Origin: Actinostola sp. cb2023
Lineage: Eukaryota > Cnidaria > Anthozoa > Actiniaria > Actinostolidae
Direction of reading: 5' to 3'
Assembly (NCBI GenBank): GCA_033675265.1
Contig: JAUJYZ010000373.1
Location: forward strand, 15,001 to 79,000
DNA length: 64,000 nucleotides
Part shown: positions 12,530 to 24,429 of the stretch, one piece after another
Layout: each line of letters opens with the position of its first letter
Position numbering within the stretch: the first letter of the stretch is position 1
The notes under the pieces: model-generated
Seen by the model: the letters and a program-made list of their open reading frames with translations, nothing else
What the model was told of the DNA's origin: nothing
The model's database searches: none
Translations under genes and position numbers: made by a program

Positions 12530-12830
12530 AGCCGGCCTCAATGCTGGGAGTACAATATTGGTACAATAAGCCCTTTCACGGTTTTTCGCCACCATTTTGA
12601 ATTGGGGCAATCTTGGCAAAATTTATAGAAATCTGGATCACTTTGACTTGCCGTAACTCCGCTCGATTTTGTTGGATTTTCAAAATTTAAACTTCGATAA
12701 TCAGCAGGCATGTATGCCAGTTGTCGGACTGAAAATAAGATCATGAACGTAGTTGTTTTAACTACCTTTTTCGAGTCAATCTTCTTTTCACGAATGTACC
12801 TTGACATCACGATCCTCTGTTTCTTCAGGA
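12530..12830. repeat. Dispersed repeat, copy 1 (inverted partner at 17170-17300)
   Basis: The stretch from AAGCCCTTTCACGGTTTTTC to TTGGATTTTCAAAA recurs in reverse complement at about 17177-17300 with scattered differences. It is probably part of a mobile element, since it carries GCCACCATTTTGAAT-type sequence, but I found no clear ends. Confidence 0.5.
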
Positions 12831-13264
12831 GCCAATGAAATCACTCGTAAGAAATGAACCGTGAAAGATGAACACTACGGGGTTTCCTCTACACATATGG
12901 TTTATGTTTTTAGTATCGGTTGTGTTGTTTAATTCTACTCCAAAAAAGGTATAATTTTGCCATGTTACTCGCTGTCTGAGTGTTATTTTTTTCCAGGTGA
13001 TACTGATATAGACGTTAGAAACACTTCCCATGATCGTAATGAGATTCTTAAAGGCGAAAAGGACTCAAAATTATATGTTTATATGCACGTAAAGAGCAGA
13101 CAGTTATAACTTTGAAAAATATTTACTGAAGATTAAAGACTTTAGTATAAGAAGTGCTATTACAAAACTTAGGGTATCAGCACACAGGTTTCCAATTGAG
13201 CGAGGTCGATATTCTAAGACACCAAGAAACCTAAGAATATGTAAATTATGCAACAGTCAGGAAA

Positions 13265-13889
13265 TACCGTATATTACCGTGTATAAGTCGACCTCGTGTA
13301 TAAGTCGACCCCCTATTTTTGGACTCAAGATCTAGTATTTTTCATGTATCTCGTGTATAAGTCGACCCAAAAGTCCAATGAACAAGTGAGTAGGCAATTT
13401 GGATATTCAAGGGCCATTTTGCAATAATTTAGGGCGAAAGTTTTAGAAAAACAATGGCGAAATCGTTCTATTTTAATACGTTCGCTTGTCGTAGACATGT
13501 TGTTTTCCGAGAAGGACTGGAAACTAGTATAGTTCAGTACACGTGCTGAAAATTCAAGATGGCGGCCGGATAAACAGACGCGTTCCAGATATGACATTGC
13601 GAGGTCTGTATCCTTAATAAAACAAGCTATACCATTTCTCTAATTCTTTATTCAGATGAAAGAAGTCTCTAAGAATGTCTTTAACTCAAAATAAGCATAT
13701 GTTAAGCTAGAGGTTGATCGATACTACAATAGTTCGTTTACATAAACCCAGCATAAACAGTTTTTATTCCTTGAAAACTTTAGGTTTTTCATAACATTAA
13801 CTTTTTGTCACCGTGTATAAGTCGACCCCCCGATTTTGAGGTACAAATCCCGACTTAAAAGGTCGACTTATACACGGTAATATACGGTA
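13265..13889. mobile_element. Inverted-repeat element, GTATAAGTCGACC family
   Basis: Left end TACCGTATATTACCGTGTAT is mirrored at the right end by ATACACGGTAATATACGGTA. Internal copies of GTGTATAAGTCGACCC lie near both ends. The element is 625 bp with no transposase. It lies in intron 3 of the helicase gene. Its ends resemble those of the next element (both begin TACCGTAT), which suggests one superfamily. Confidence 0.75.
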
Positions 13890-14005
13890 GGTCATGAATT
13901 TCATTATCTCCTCAAATGCAGGAACCAGAGTATGAATCAATTGAGGTCAGTTTTTTTACACAACCTCTTTTCTTTAAATACCTCTTTTTCATTTCTTGAC
14001 TTGAG

Positions 14006-16187
14006 TACCGTATTCACCGGCGTATAAGCCGCACTCGCAGATAAGCCGCACCCCGAGTTTGGCAACGTAAATTTTGGAAAAAAACGTGTTTTTTTGAATA
14101 AAATTAATCGAAATCACACATTGAGTGGAATCTTGAGAGAGCTACATGTACTTTACATGCTTTCCGTTATCGGACGTAAACTCCCAGAGAATACTTGAAA
14201 GGCTTACCAATAATTTTAGCTTTGTAATTATAGACTAATCATAAAGACACTTTTTCATCGGAACTCTTTACGACAAATCACGATCTAATACAATCCTACG
14301 ACTGATTAAAAACGTCTTTCCCACCAACTTTCGGCATTATCGTTCTAAAATCTAAGGTTCATTAGCGTGCACGTGAGAATGTTATGTTTGAGACACTTGA
14401 TTGACACATGTTGTGTTAGCAAGTGAACCAACCCGCTAAATCTGAATGAAAAACACTTTAGCAAACCGTTAGGTCTTGTAGTAAAACCGTTAGCACGATT
14501 GTTAAACTGTCTGAAAAGGCGTTACGGTAGCACCCATTAATTTTCCTGTTTAACGTCTAACCAATGGCCAATGCTTTTAGGAGTAACTAACAGTAATAAA
14601 CACACGAATGATGTACGTACTCTTTTATACTTTTATGTTAACAAGACGCTCAATGAGCGTACACTCGGGCTTATGACAAGGACAATGTCAGTTGCGTGAG
14701 GAGGGACCTGACAATGACTGACAGTTGCGTGACGAGGGAGACTATGTATATATGTTTCGGTGAGCATAGATAAAAATCTCCGAATCGTACTTGCGTAGCA
14801 CGTACTTGGAACGTCCAGTTGAGGTTCATATTCATGGTCAGACGGTTCTGATAACGTCTTTGGTTTCTTCGTTATCGCAGAGGAAAGTCGAACTTCGTAT
14901 CTTTTAAACATCCAGTTGATTCAGACTACGGTATGATGTGACAAAGCTCGACCAATCTGCTGTCTCTGCCTATACATTGAAAGATCTTGTTCGATTTATC
15001 TCGAAATCAGAAAGGAATTATCGATTAAAAATCAAAAGCTGCTTCTGTTAGATTTAAGATGTGACCTCAAGTGACCTCAAATACGTTTAAATTGTAAAGC
15101 GCTATTGGATAAATTAGAAATAGCGCTATATAAATTGATTATTATTATTATTTATTATTATTAAAGACGTACCACAGCGTACCTTGAAGAGTCGGAGATA
15201 TCTTTATCTATGCTCACCGACACAAAGTCTCCCTCGTCACTGAGCGTCTTCTTCTGTAATAGATCCCTAAAATCTAAGGACGTTTTGATTTCGATTGTAT
15301 TTTTGCCGTTCACTGACCTGTTTTGAGCGTGGAAATTCTGTTTTAAATAGCGCTACGCGGCGGTTCTAAAATTAGGTCGCGTAATAGATGTATGACTCAC
15401 ACAAGGATCATACAACTGTCATCGTACTGAAAAGAACACGGATTTTCGAACATTGACCTTGCTCGCCTTTGCTTTGATGTAGTTTTGAAGTACGATTTTT
15501 ACGATTCCTTTTCCTTCTGAATTTTTCAAACGTGGAATAAAATAAACATCCATCATGAGTTATTGAAAATAACTCGACTGGCTCGACTGTTTGCAAGGCT
15601 TCAATTGCACTATTTTCAGTCAATCATGCTTCTTCAATACAATATCATTTCTCTGACGTCATGACAATCAGTGACAGTTGAGTGACGAGGGAGACTATGT
15701 GTCGGGTGAGTACGTACATGATACGTCTTGAGGTTGCATAGGTCAGATGGTTCTGATAACGCTCGCGTTTGTTTTTGTTAAATATATTTTAAGCGAGCTT
15801 CTAGTCCTTCTACCACTTCTAGTCATTGAACGATGAACTAGAATCCTGACCTTTTAATAGCTTGAAGATCTACAGCTGCTTTCAAAACTAAGATTCAAAT
15901 CTACTTGAGTCCTGTGTGTCGTTTGTTTTCCCTTATCTGCCGAGTAATCTTGAAACTCGATACGATCAAATACGTCGCATACTTTCTTCATTCTTTGACC
16001 ATCAAAACTAAAAAAACTAAAAACAAGAAAGCCCATTTTATAACTCGGGCTTCCTTCGGAAGGGCCCGAGTAATTATATGTAAATTTCTGGTATCAATTC
16101 CTGATGTTCTCCAAGATAAGCCGCACCCCCAACTTTGGATCGCGATTTTCGGAAAAAAAGTGCGGCTTATACACCGGTGAATACGGT
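14006..16187. mobile_element. Inverted-repeat element, GTATAAGCCGCAC family, with nested repeats
   Basis: TACCGTATTCACCGGCGTAT at the left is mirrored by ATACACCGGTGAATACGGTA at the right; both are followed inward by AAGCCGCAC and an AGATAAGCCGCACCCC block. The 2.2-kb interior includes an ACTCGGGC/GCCCGAGT hairpin-like piece (about 16040-16075) and GAGGGAGACTATGT blocks that recur inverted at 31.6-33.2 kb. A 5' fragment of a diverged copy starts at 26200. No coding sequence is recognisable. Confidence 0.75.
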
Positions 16188-16353
16188 AGTCTACATGTAT
16201 TTGCCTATATTCTATCGATGAACGATGAAAATATTCTACTACTGTCAGGAAAATATATCAAAGATATCATAGATTTATATGAACTAATAGAGAAAATTAC
16301 TTAAGAAATATTGTATTATAAATAGTGTTTTTTTATAAACATTATACACTTTA

Positions 16354-16561
16354 GGGTGCGTTCGATTGACTCTATTCCAGAATAGGAATACACGGAATAA
16401 ACGCTTGGATGCTTTTATTTCAGCACATTTAAAATTCCAAACTGTTCCTTGTAACTTTATTATGATACAACAAGAAATCGTTTTATTTTACAGTGGACAG
16501 TAGCTGCGTGACAGCGATTTAGGGATGTTATTCTGTGGAATAAGGTCAATCGAACGCACCC
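16354..16561. mobile_element. 208-bp MITE with TTA target duplication
   Basis: Ends GGGTGCGTTCGATTGAC and GTCAATCGAACGCACCC are perfect inverse complements, and TTA flanks both sides. A 3-bp TTA duplication is typical of PIF/Harbinger-type elements, so that is the likely class. Confidence 0.75.
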
Positions 16562-17452
16562 TTAGTTACATTAGTCTATTACATTTAGATCTTTTTATTG
16601 GTAAACAAACCGATGTATAGTTCAACACTCTACAAGGCACCAATAAAGTTATTGTTGTCGTTGTTAATATACACCCTTGGATTTGTTGAGCCGTTGAGTT
16701 GACCTTCTCTAACACTCGAATGCATTCACAGTTCCTTTCAAGAATCCGGCCCGAGCTCCTTCGGCTCCATAAGAATATATATCTGAACGTACAACATATT
16801 TAATTTGAAATCAGGCCGATTTTTTTGCTTTTCTTCTGTGAGCTACTCGAAATCGGGCTCATAAAAACCTAGCGCGTCAATCGTCTGTCATTTAGGTGCA
16901 AATTCTTTGCATACCTCACTTTGAGAAAACTAAAAGGTTCGCTCTGATTGGTCGAAATTCAAACAGCAGAACACGACTTCCTACAAGGGCAATCAGATGG
17001 GGATTTGGGGAGGGAGCGAAGCGTATGACACATGAGCCATCTGAAAAATCAGGCTACATATTCACGTGCCGAACGTTTTATTTTGAAAACAAAAATCTTT
17101 TTTTCTTGATTTGTAGCCTTCCAATACCCATCATATTATAGGACATAAATAACAAAGAAAACATCTAAAATGATAAGTTTTTGAAAATCCAACGAAATCG
17201 AGCGGAGTTACGTCAAGTCAAAGTGATCCAGATTTCTATTAACTTTGCTGAATTTGCCCCAATTCAAAATGGCGGCGAAAAACTGTGAAAGGGCTTATAC
17301 TTCAATATTTCTCTCCTATTGTTTCAAGAGGGGGACTGGACCTAGTGAACTAAAATGAGCTCCATAACAACATGCAGGAAATCGTGCAACCAAAAACACT
17401 TCTATCATTTCTATCATAACTGGCACATGCGGACAACTTGTAAAATATCACC

Positions 17453-20400
17453 CATATAAGGTGTGATACCTTTTTCTCTAGTAGTGTTTACTGTGCAACA
17501 TATAAGGTGTGATACCTTTTTAACTCGTGGATTGCGAAGCATCCACGAGTTATTGGGATGGATGGGACTTTTGAACCGGAAGTGTCACTCACTCACTCGG
17601 GGGCAAATTGTAAGCTTTTGAGCGGGACTGGGAACTAGACATGAGGCTTCAGATTTCCAAAATGGCTTCCGATCCCAAGACGCTTGATGTGGAATTTTTC
17701 TAAGGAAATCTTGCACTCGTTACTCGTCAGAGTGTTCAGTGTGTGGTCAAAGACGATAATATCTTCAAACTTGATATCGTCACCCCTTCCATTCGTGAGG
17801 AAGCTGTTAGAAGAACGAAGAGATGGCTACGTCGCTACGACTAGTAAGCTTATAAAGCTTACTGACTCTACTGGTTTCGCTCAAATGTCAACATGCCTAA
17901 GACTGATATTCCGCGCTAACTGAACTGAGACACATGGAAGCCTTGAAAGCTTTTATCAGTTACATGTATACAAACTTGAAGTTAAGCTGTTGCATTGTAA
18001 AGAAATCATTACAAAATATCCTGGATTTTCAGTTGAAAGCAACGACTACGAAGCTTTAATACCCAAATCGGCCAAAAACTTGGAGACTCGAGCACAATCA
18101 AGATTACATACATGTACATGTTGACTTGAAGATGAATTGGACTTGAATTTGCGTTATTGCATTTGTGTATATTGATTTTCATTATTAGTCCTCAACCCTC
18201 AAATAACTATCAATCTTTGTAGTTCAAAGAGGGAATTGCGAAATATAAAACATACAGCATTGATCACGAAAGATAACTGCAAAGACGTGCTGGTTTGAAG
18301 CATGCCCTAATGTCTTCGTCAGTCACATACCGAAAATCCACGAGTTCACCATTGGGTGCCTTTGATTCTCTAGTAGTGTTTACTGTGCAACATATAAGGT
18401 GTGATACCTTTTTCTCTAGTAGTGTTAACTGTGCAACATATACATGTAAGGTGTGATACCTTTTTCTCTAGTAGTGTTTACTGTGCAACATATAAGGTGT
18501 GATACCTTTTTCTCTAGTAGTGTTTACTGTGCAACATATAAGGTGTGATACCTAAGTTTTTCTCTAGTAGTGTTAACTGTGCAACATATAAGGTGTGATA
18601 CCTTTTTCTCTAGTAGTGTTTACTGTGCAACATATAAGGTGTGATACCTTTTTCTCTAGTAGTGTTTACTGTGCAACATATAAGGTGTGATACTTTTTTT
18701 CTCTAGTAGTGTTAACTGTGCAACATATAAGGTGTGATACCTTTTTCTCTAGTAGTGTTTACTGTGCAACATATAAGGTGTGATACCTTTTTCTCAAGTA
18801 GTGTTTACTGTGCAACATATAAGGTGTGATACCTTTTTCTCTAGTAGTGTTAACTGTGCAACATATAAGGTGTGATACCTTTTTCTCTAGTAGTGTTTAC
18901 TGTGCAACATATAAGGTGTGATACCTTTTTCTCTAGTAGTGTTTACTGTGCAACATTTAAGGTGTGATACCTTTTTCTCTAGTAGTGTTTACTGTGCAAC
19001 ATATAAGGTGTGATACCTTTTTCTCTAGTAGTGTTAACTGTGCAACATATAAGGTGTGATACCTTTTTCTCTAGTAGTGTTAACTGTGCAACATATAAGG
19101 TGTGATACCTTTTTCTCTAGTAGTGTTAACTGTGCAACATATAAGGTGTGATACCTTTTTCTCTAGTAGTGTTAACTGTGCAACATATAAGGTGTGAACT
19201 GTGCAACATATAAGGTGTGATACCTTTTTCTCTAGTAGTGTTAACTGTGCAACATATAAGGTGTGATACCTTTTTCTCTAGTAGTGTTAACTGTGCAACA
19301 TATAAGGTGTGATACCTTTTTCTCTAGTAGTGTTAACTGTGCAACATATAAGGTGTGATACCTTTTTCTCTAGTAGTGTTAACTGTGCAACATATAAGGT
19401 GTGATACCTTTTTTCTCTAGTAGTGTTTACTGTGCAACATATAAGGTGTGATACCCTTTTTCTCTAGTAGTGTTTACTGTGCAACATTTAAGGTGTGATA
19501 CCTTTTTCTCTAGTAGTGTTTACAGTGCAACATATAAGGTGTGATACCTTTTTCTCTAGTAGTGTTAACTGTGCAACATATACCGTACCTTTTTCTCTAG
19601 TAGTGTTTACTGTGCAACATTTAAGGTGTGATACCTTTTTCTCTAGTAGTGTTTACTGTGCAACATATAAGGTGTGATACCTTTTTCTCTAGTAGTGTTT
19701 ACTGTACAACATATAAGGTGTGATTTACTGTACAACATATAAGGTGTGATGCCTTTTTCTCTAGTAGTGTTAACTGTGCAACATATAAGGTGTGATACCT
19801 TTTTCTCTAGTAGTGTTTACTGTGCAACATATAAGGTGTGATACCTTTTTTTCTCTAGTAGTGTTAACTGTGCAACATATAAGGTGTGATACCTTTTTTT
19901 CTCTAGTAGTGTTAACTGTGCAACATATAAGGTGTGATACCTTTTTCTCTAGTAGTGTTTACTGTGCAACATATAAGGTGTGATACCTTTTTCTCTAGTA
20001 GTGTTAACTGTGCAACTGTGCAACATATAAGGTGTGATACCTTTTTCTCTAGTAGTGTTAACTGTGCAACATATAAGGTGTGATACCTTTTTCTCTAGTA
20101 GTGTTAACTGTGCAACATATAAGGTGTGATACCTTTTTCTCTAGTAGTGTTTACTGTGCAACATATAAGGTGTGATACCTTTTTCTCTAGTAGTGTTTAC
20201 TGTGCAACATTTAAGGTGTGATACCTTTTTCTCTAGTAGTGTTTACAGTGCAACATATAAGGTGTGATACCTTTTTCTCTAGTAGTGTTAACTGTGCAAC
20301 ATATACCGTACCTTTTTCTCTAGTAGTGTTTACTGTGCAACATATAAGGTGTGATACCTTTTTCTCTAGTAGTGTTAACTGTGCAACATATAAGGTGTGA

Positions 20401-20628
20401 TACCTTTTTCTCTAGTAGTGTTTACTGTGCAACATATAAGGTGTGATACCTTTTTCTCTAGTAGTGTTTACTGTGCAACATATAAGGTGTGATTTACTGT
20501 ACAACATATAAGGTGTGATGCCTTTTTCTCTAGTAGTGTTAACTGTGCAACATATACCGTACCTTTTTCTCTAGTAGTGTTAACTGTACAACATATACCG
20601 TACCTTTTTCTCTAGTAGTGTTTACTGT
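17453..20628 (-). repeat. 46-bp minisatellite made of the exon 3 splice donor region
   Basis: About 50 copies of a 46-bp unit, interrupted by an element at 17522-18346. On the minus strand each unit is the last 22 nt of exon 3 (GTAAACACTACTAGAGAAAAA, then G) plus 24 nt of intron (GTATCACACC onward, ending TTGCACA). Each copy keeps an AAAAAG|GTATCA donor. Variants include T/A in GTTTACTG versus GTTAACTG, TTTAAGG for TATAAGG, and truncated units such as TGATTTACTGTACAAC that occur twice about 0.77 kb apart. Confidence 0.93.
17522..18346. mobile_element. ACTCGTG-family element inserted in the 46-bp array
   Basis: AACTCGTGGATT at the left and AATCCACGAGTT at the right form the ends of an 825-bp element splitting the array. 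Its interior matches, in reverse complement, the insertion at 51551-52532 (shared CTTGATGTGGAATTTTT, GTCAGAGTGTTC and ATGTCAACATGCC blocks). The left end also forms a short hairpin by itself. There is no transposase. Confidence 0.7.
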
Positions 20629-20685
20629 GTCTTTCTTTTCTTGATACTCATTTATACTCTGATTACAAAGTTCCTCAAAATCAAC
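20604..20685 (-). CDS. WRN: Linker exon 3 of the WRN-like gene, parent of the 46-bp array
   Basis: The exon has acceptor TTTCTTTAAG|GTTGAT and donor GAAAAAG|GTACGG. It codes 27 residues starting VDFEELCNQSINEYQ and ending NTTREK, plus one base of the next codon. Entry phase 0 fits the acidic exon; exit phase 1 fits exon 4, giving REK-D-LKIPEPD, which lines up with the region just before the WRN helicase core. The last 22 nt of this exon, with the donor, are the seed of the array that follows on the minus strand. The next array units have GTATCA in place of GTACGG at the donor. Confidence 0.75.
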
Positions 20686-20770
20686 CTTAAAGAAATAAAC
20701 CAATGTTTCAAATTAAATGGATATTGATGTTATTAAAAATATTGTAATTGCAGCCAGGATGCATTATATG

Positions 20771-20898
20771 ACATTAAAAATTGGTTGTCTCTGGTTAATC
20801 TATTTGTTAAAGATACACTGAAGAAGATCCGAGGAAGGATCGAAACATTTGTAACAAATAACAAATAGATAAGCCAGAGACAACCAATTTTTAATGTC
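20771..20898. mobile_element. Small foldback with a decayed hammerhead-like core
   Basis: GACATTAAAAATTGGTTGTC at the left is mirrored at the right. The loop holds CTGAAGAAGATCC-GAGGAA-GGATCGAAAC, which resembles the CUGAUGA/stem II/GAAA core found in Penelope-like element termini, but with CTGAAGA in place of CTGATGA. It is probably a fragment from such an element. Confidence 0.45.
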
Positions 20899-21077
20899 GG
20901 CTATTGATGTGTTTTGTATATATTGTACAATGCATGGACTATGCTCTACTAAACTACTGTTCATTGCTAGGTTGTATATTGTAGAATGCATGGACTATGC
21001 TCTACTAAACTACTGTTCATTGCTAGGTTGTATATTGATGTGTTTTGTATATTGTAGAATGCATGGACTATGCTCTA

Positions 21078-24000
21078 GGCGCTGCGCACGGAGTTGGTGT
21101 ACAACGTGAAATCACGAATTTTAAAGCTTAAATTTGTTTAGAAAATGCTCTAGTTTTTGTGTTATAAATAGGTTTGTACTTATATTTACATGTTTTGAAA
21201 GCGAATTTATCAGTCTATCTCTAGTTGAAAAATAAATTTTCCCAAGAGAAAAAACTATAAGAAACTTAGCAAAAGAACGTAGGTCTCTCGCGCGAAAATC
21301 TCGAAAAACCCCGTAACATCGAAGCTCTGTTTTCACCTAATTTTTCTTGAGCAAAATGACGCGTTAGGCGTAAACTTTCATCGCGCACTTTTTGCCTTGG
21401 GCGTCCTTGGGCGTGATTTCGCACTTTTCGCCTATCACGCACTTTTCACATTTTACGCCTATCGCGCACTTTTCGCCTATCGTGCACTTTTCGCCTATCA
21501 CGCACTTTTCGCCTTTGTAGATTTTTAAATTTTCGCTTTATGAAATTAAATACATGTATATAGTTGATTTGTTTTATTAACATTAAATAAAATATATAAT
21601 TTACTATAACTACAGTGTAGGTTATTTTTGTAGAACATGACAAGAAAGACATTTTGTAGCAATAAATCAGTAACAGAAATGTGAAATATGGTTGTTAATG
21701 GATTGCCGGTTCAAGCTGATTAGCTAAGGTAGTACCGTGAAGATTACGATTTTAATAGTCGTAAGATCCATTAAAGTTTTCAAGACCCTGAACTGACCAA
21801 AAGGAAAAATAGGTAAGTACCGTTTTCGCATTGATTTTTTTCAATTGCAGAGCTTGATTATCAACCAAGGCCGCCTAGAATTATTAAATGTAGAAACAGA
21901 ACATAATAACATGGCTATTCGAGATTTCCTGACTATGTTTTAAATAGTTTATCTAAAAAAGCGTGTTTACCTCGATGTATCTTATAAACTTCGGGCCTTA
22001 ATCAACGACAAATACGTACATCTCAAATATCTTGACGATTTCGGCGAAATTTTGTTTACCGCTACAAACGAGCTGCGGTGATCGATGCTTTGAGAAGAAG
22101 TTTGTGAAATTATCAGATCGAGTTCATCCATATTAAAAGTCGTTTTGTTTTCATCTAATTCAATGTTGTTAGTTGCATTACTACGGTCAAAGTACTCGAG
22201 AGCTACTCAAGGTTAATTCATCATTCAGTTTGGAGCCCAAATGTTTTTAAATTTAAAAAACAATTGATTGGCGTATCATCGTCTGCCGTCGCTTTGTCTC
22301 GCCGTACGCATCCTCTCGCCAAATTTGCATGTCACAAAATATATTGTTGATCCGTTGTTGAGCACTAGCTGCTTTTAAATTAATAATGTGAAGGTTTTAC
22401 GGGAATTTCCACCAATGTTGATGGACAAAACCAATGTTGATGGACAAAACCAAGCGATTCTTCACCTAATTCGGCTTGGATCAAGAGAGGCTTCATGAGC
22501 TACATTGTAGCTGATCTATCAGTTCACGACATTGAAAATTTGTTATTCTATCTTATTTAGAATCTAGCCCCAAAGTCGTTCTTTATTCTTTTTTGATTTT
22601 TTAAAATGACAAACTAACTTTCAATGAAAATCATTTTTTTTAGAATCAGAATCCTGACAATGAGTAAACGGCAAGAACTCAAAGTTTTCGACTATGCGCT
22701 CTTATATTTCATTGAAACCGATGAAATCGGAGTCATCAAAAGATCGCAAGTTTTAGAGGGATATCAAAATAATATAAAGAACGACGCGCTATAAACGAAA
22801 AATGCGCGATAGGCGTAAAATGCGTGATAGGCGTAAAATGCGTGATAGGCGTAAAATGCGTGATAGGCGAAAAATGCGAAAAGTGCGCGATAGGCGAAAT
22901 GGCGCCTAATGACAGAGAATCACACAACTTTGGACAACAAAAATATTTCCTCACGCTGTTTATTGGCGGATATTTTGTGGATATCAGATGTACAGACATA
23001 AACAACAGCTTCAAATGATGGAGAATTTCAAGTGCATTTGTACCATCAACTTAGTTTTCATGGTAAGCAAATAGGGATTTTTATAACTACAAAAAAACTA
23101 CGATTTCTCGAATAAAAAAGTACGCAAAAATTGAACATTTTTTCGGTACAGTTCGAAAAAATCGGCATATATTTTTTATTGGGGTGCTCAAACTCAATTT
23201 TGGAAAAGAACTGTCTTATTATTTTTACTACAAATTTTTTTGTTAAATTATTAGGTGGTTTTTCTGGTATTATGGTCGAATTGTTTTGTTTTATTCTGTT
23301 CCTAACTGCATTAACAATACCGCCATACGTTAAAAAATTAGTATTTATTGAAGGTTTTACACAAAAAGATCTAAACGCAATATATTCACTGCCGTTTAGC
23401 GTAACAAAAGAAATAAAATTATCAGTTTTCCAGTTTAAAATCATACACAATATACTTCCCTTGAATGATTACCTAAAAAAAGTAGGTATTAAAAATGATG
23501 ATTCCTTCCTGTCCTTTTTGCATAGATAAAGAACGTCACACCTGCAAACACTTTTTCTATCTCTGTACGCACGCACGATATTTTTGGAACAAATTTCAAA
23601 GTTGGTGGTCATCACACATTGATGCTAAGTCACAACTGAAACTTGATCTCGGAACAATCCTATATGGTCATTTATCCAACTTCAAATACTCTCTGTTTTT
23701 ACTAAACCATCTAATTCTGATTGCAAAACAACATATGTATAATAGTTTCATTAATGAACAGAAATACACATTTCCATCATTTCTAAATCATGCAACCAAC
23801 AAATATCAAATTGAAAAAAGCATTGCATTATGCTCTAATAAAAAAACAATTATCAAACGTTTTTGAAAAAAAATGGGCACCTTTTACCAATTTCCTGAGC
23901 AAAACTGCATAATACCAAACCTTCACTTACTTGCTGTTTTTCCTCTCATTTTACACTATATCATACCGTACCATACTATACTATACAATACTATATTACT

Positions 24001-24111
24001 ACACTATACTATTATTATATACAAAATTGTATTTGTATTATTACAACCATTGTAGTAAAAAATAACAAGAACATTTATTGTAACGATGTACTGATTATTA
24101 CTAATACTAAA

Positions 24112-24158
<47 letters not shown>

Positions 24159-24429
24159 TATACCTGTACGAAACAGTATTGTATGTAATAAACCATGGAA
24201 GTCAAAGAGTAAACGCATCCAAATCATTACTATATGTATATATATATATATATATATTTTTTATTATTGCATCAACCAAAAAACGCTTTTTGTGTATGAA
24301 TGCACCTTGTTTTTACTATTAAACTACAAATTTCTGTTGTGAAAAGATCAGTAGATTTCGATAAAATGAGTAAAAAGTAGCGTGAGAATTTATGTTACGC
24401 TCTTGTACACCAACTCCGTGCGCAGGGCC
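21078..24429. mobile_element. 3.35-kb inverted-repeat element inserted in array 4, TCTA duplication
   Basis: The left end GGCGCTGCGCACGGAGTTGG is mirrored at the right end (one mismatch), and TCTA is duplicated on both sides within an array unit, so the insertion is clean and later than the array. The interior has two opposed clusters of GATAGGCG motifs (21367-21512 and 22788-22912), perhaps a nested element, and a LINE 3' end. No transposase is visible. Confidence 0.8.
23340..24145 (+). mobile_element. LINE 3' end (reverse transcriptase C-terminus with zinc-binding motif)
   Basis: Two overlapping frames (to 23529, and 23495-23866) encode a non-LTR retrotransposon C-terminus: KEIKLSVFQFKIIHNILP, then a CPFC-x-HTCKH-x-LC zinc-binding pattern (zf-RVT type), then a basic tail ending IIKRF and a stop. 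A frameshift lies near 23500. The catalytic domain is missing, so the copy is 5'-truncated. An A-run at 24117-24142 followed by TA repeats is the likely tail. It lies inside the 3.35-kb element. Confidence 0.7.

Noticed and set aside
12538..12810. 90-codon minus-strand frame with FENPTKSSGVTASQSDPDF
   Set aside because: The sequence recurs inverted at 17.17-17.30 kb with frame-breaking changes, so it is a dispersed repeat rather than an exon of the helicase gene.
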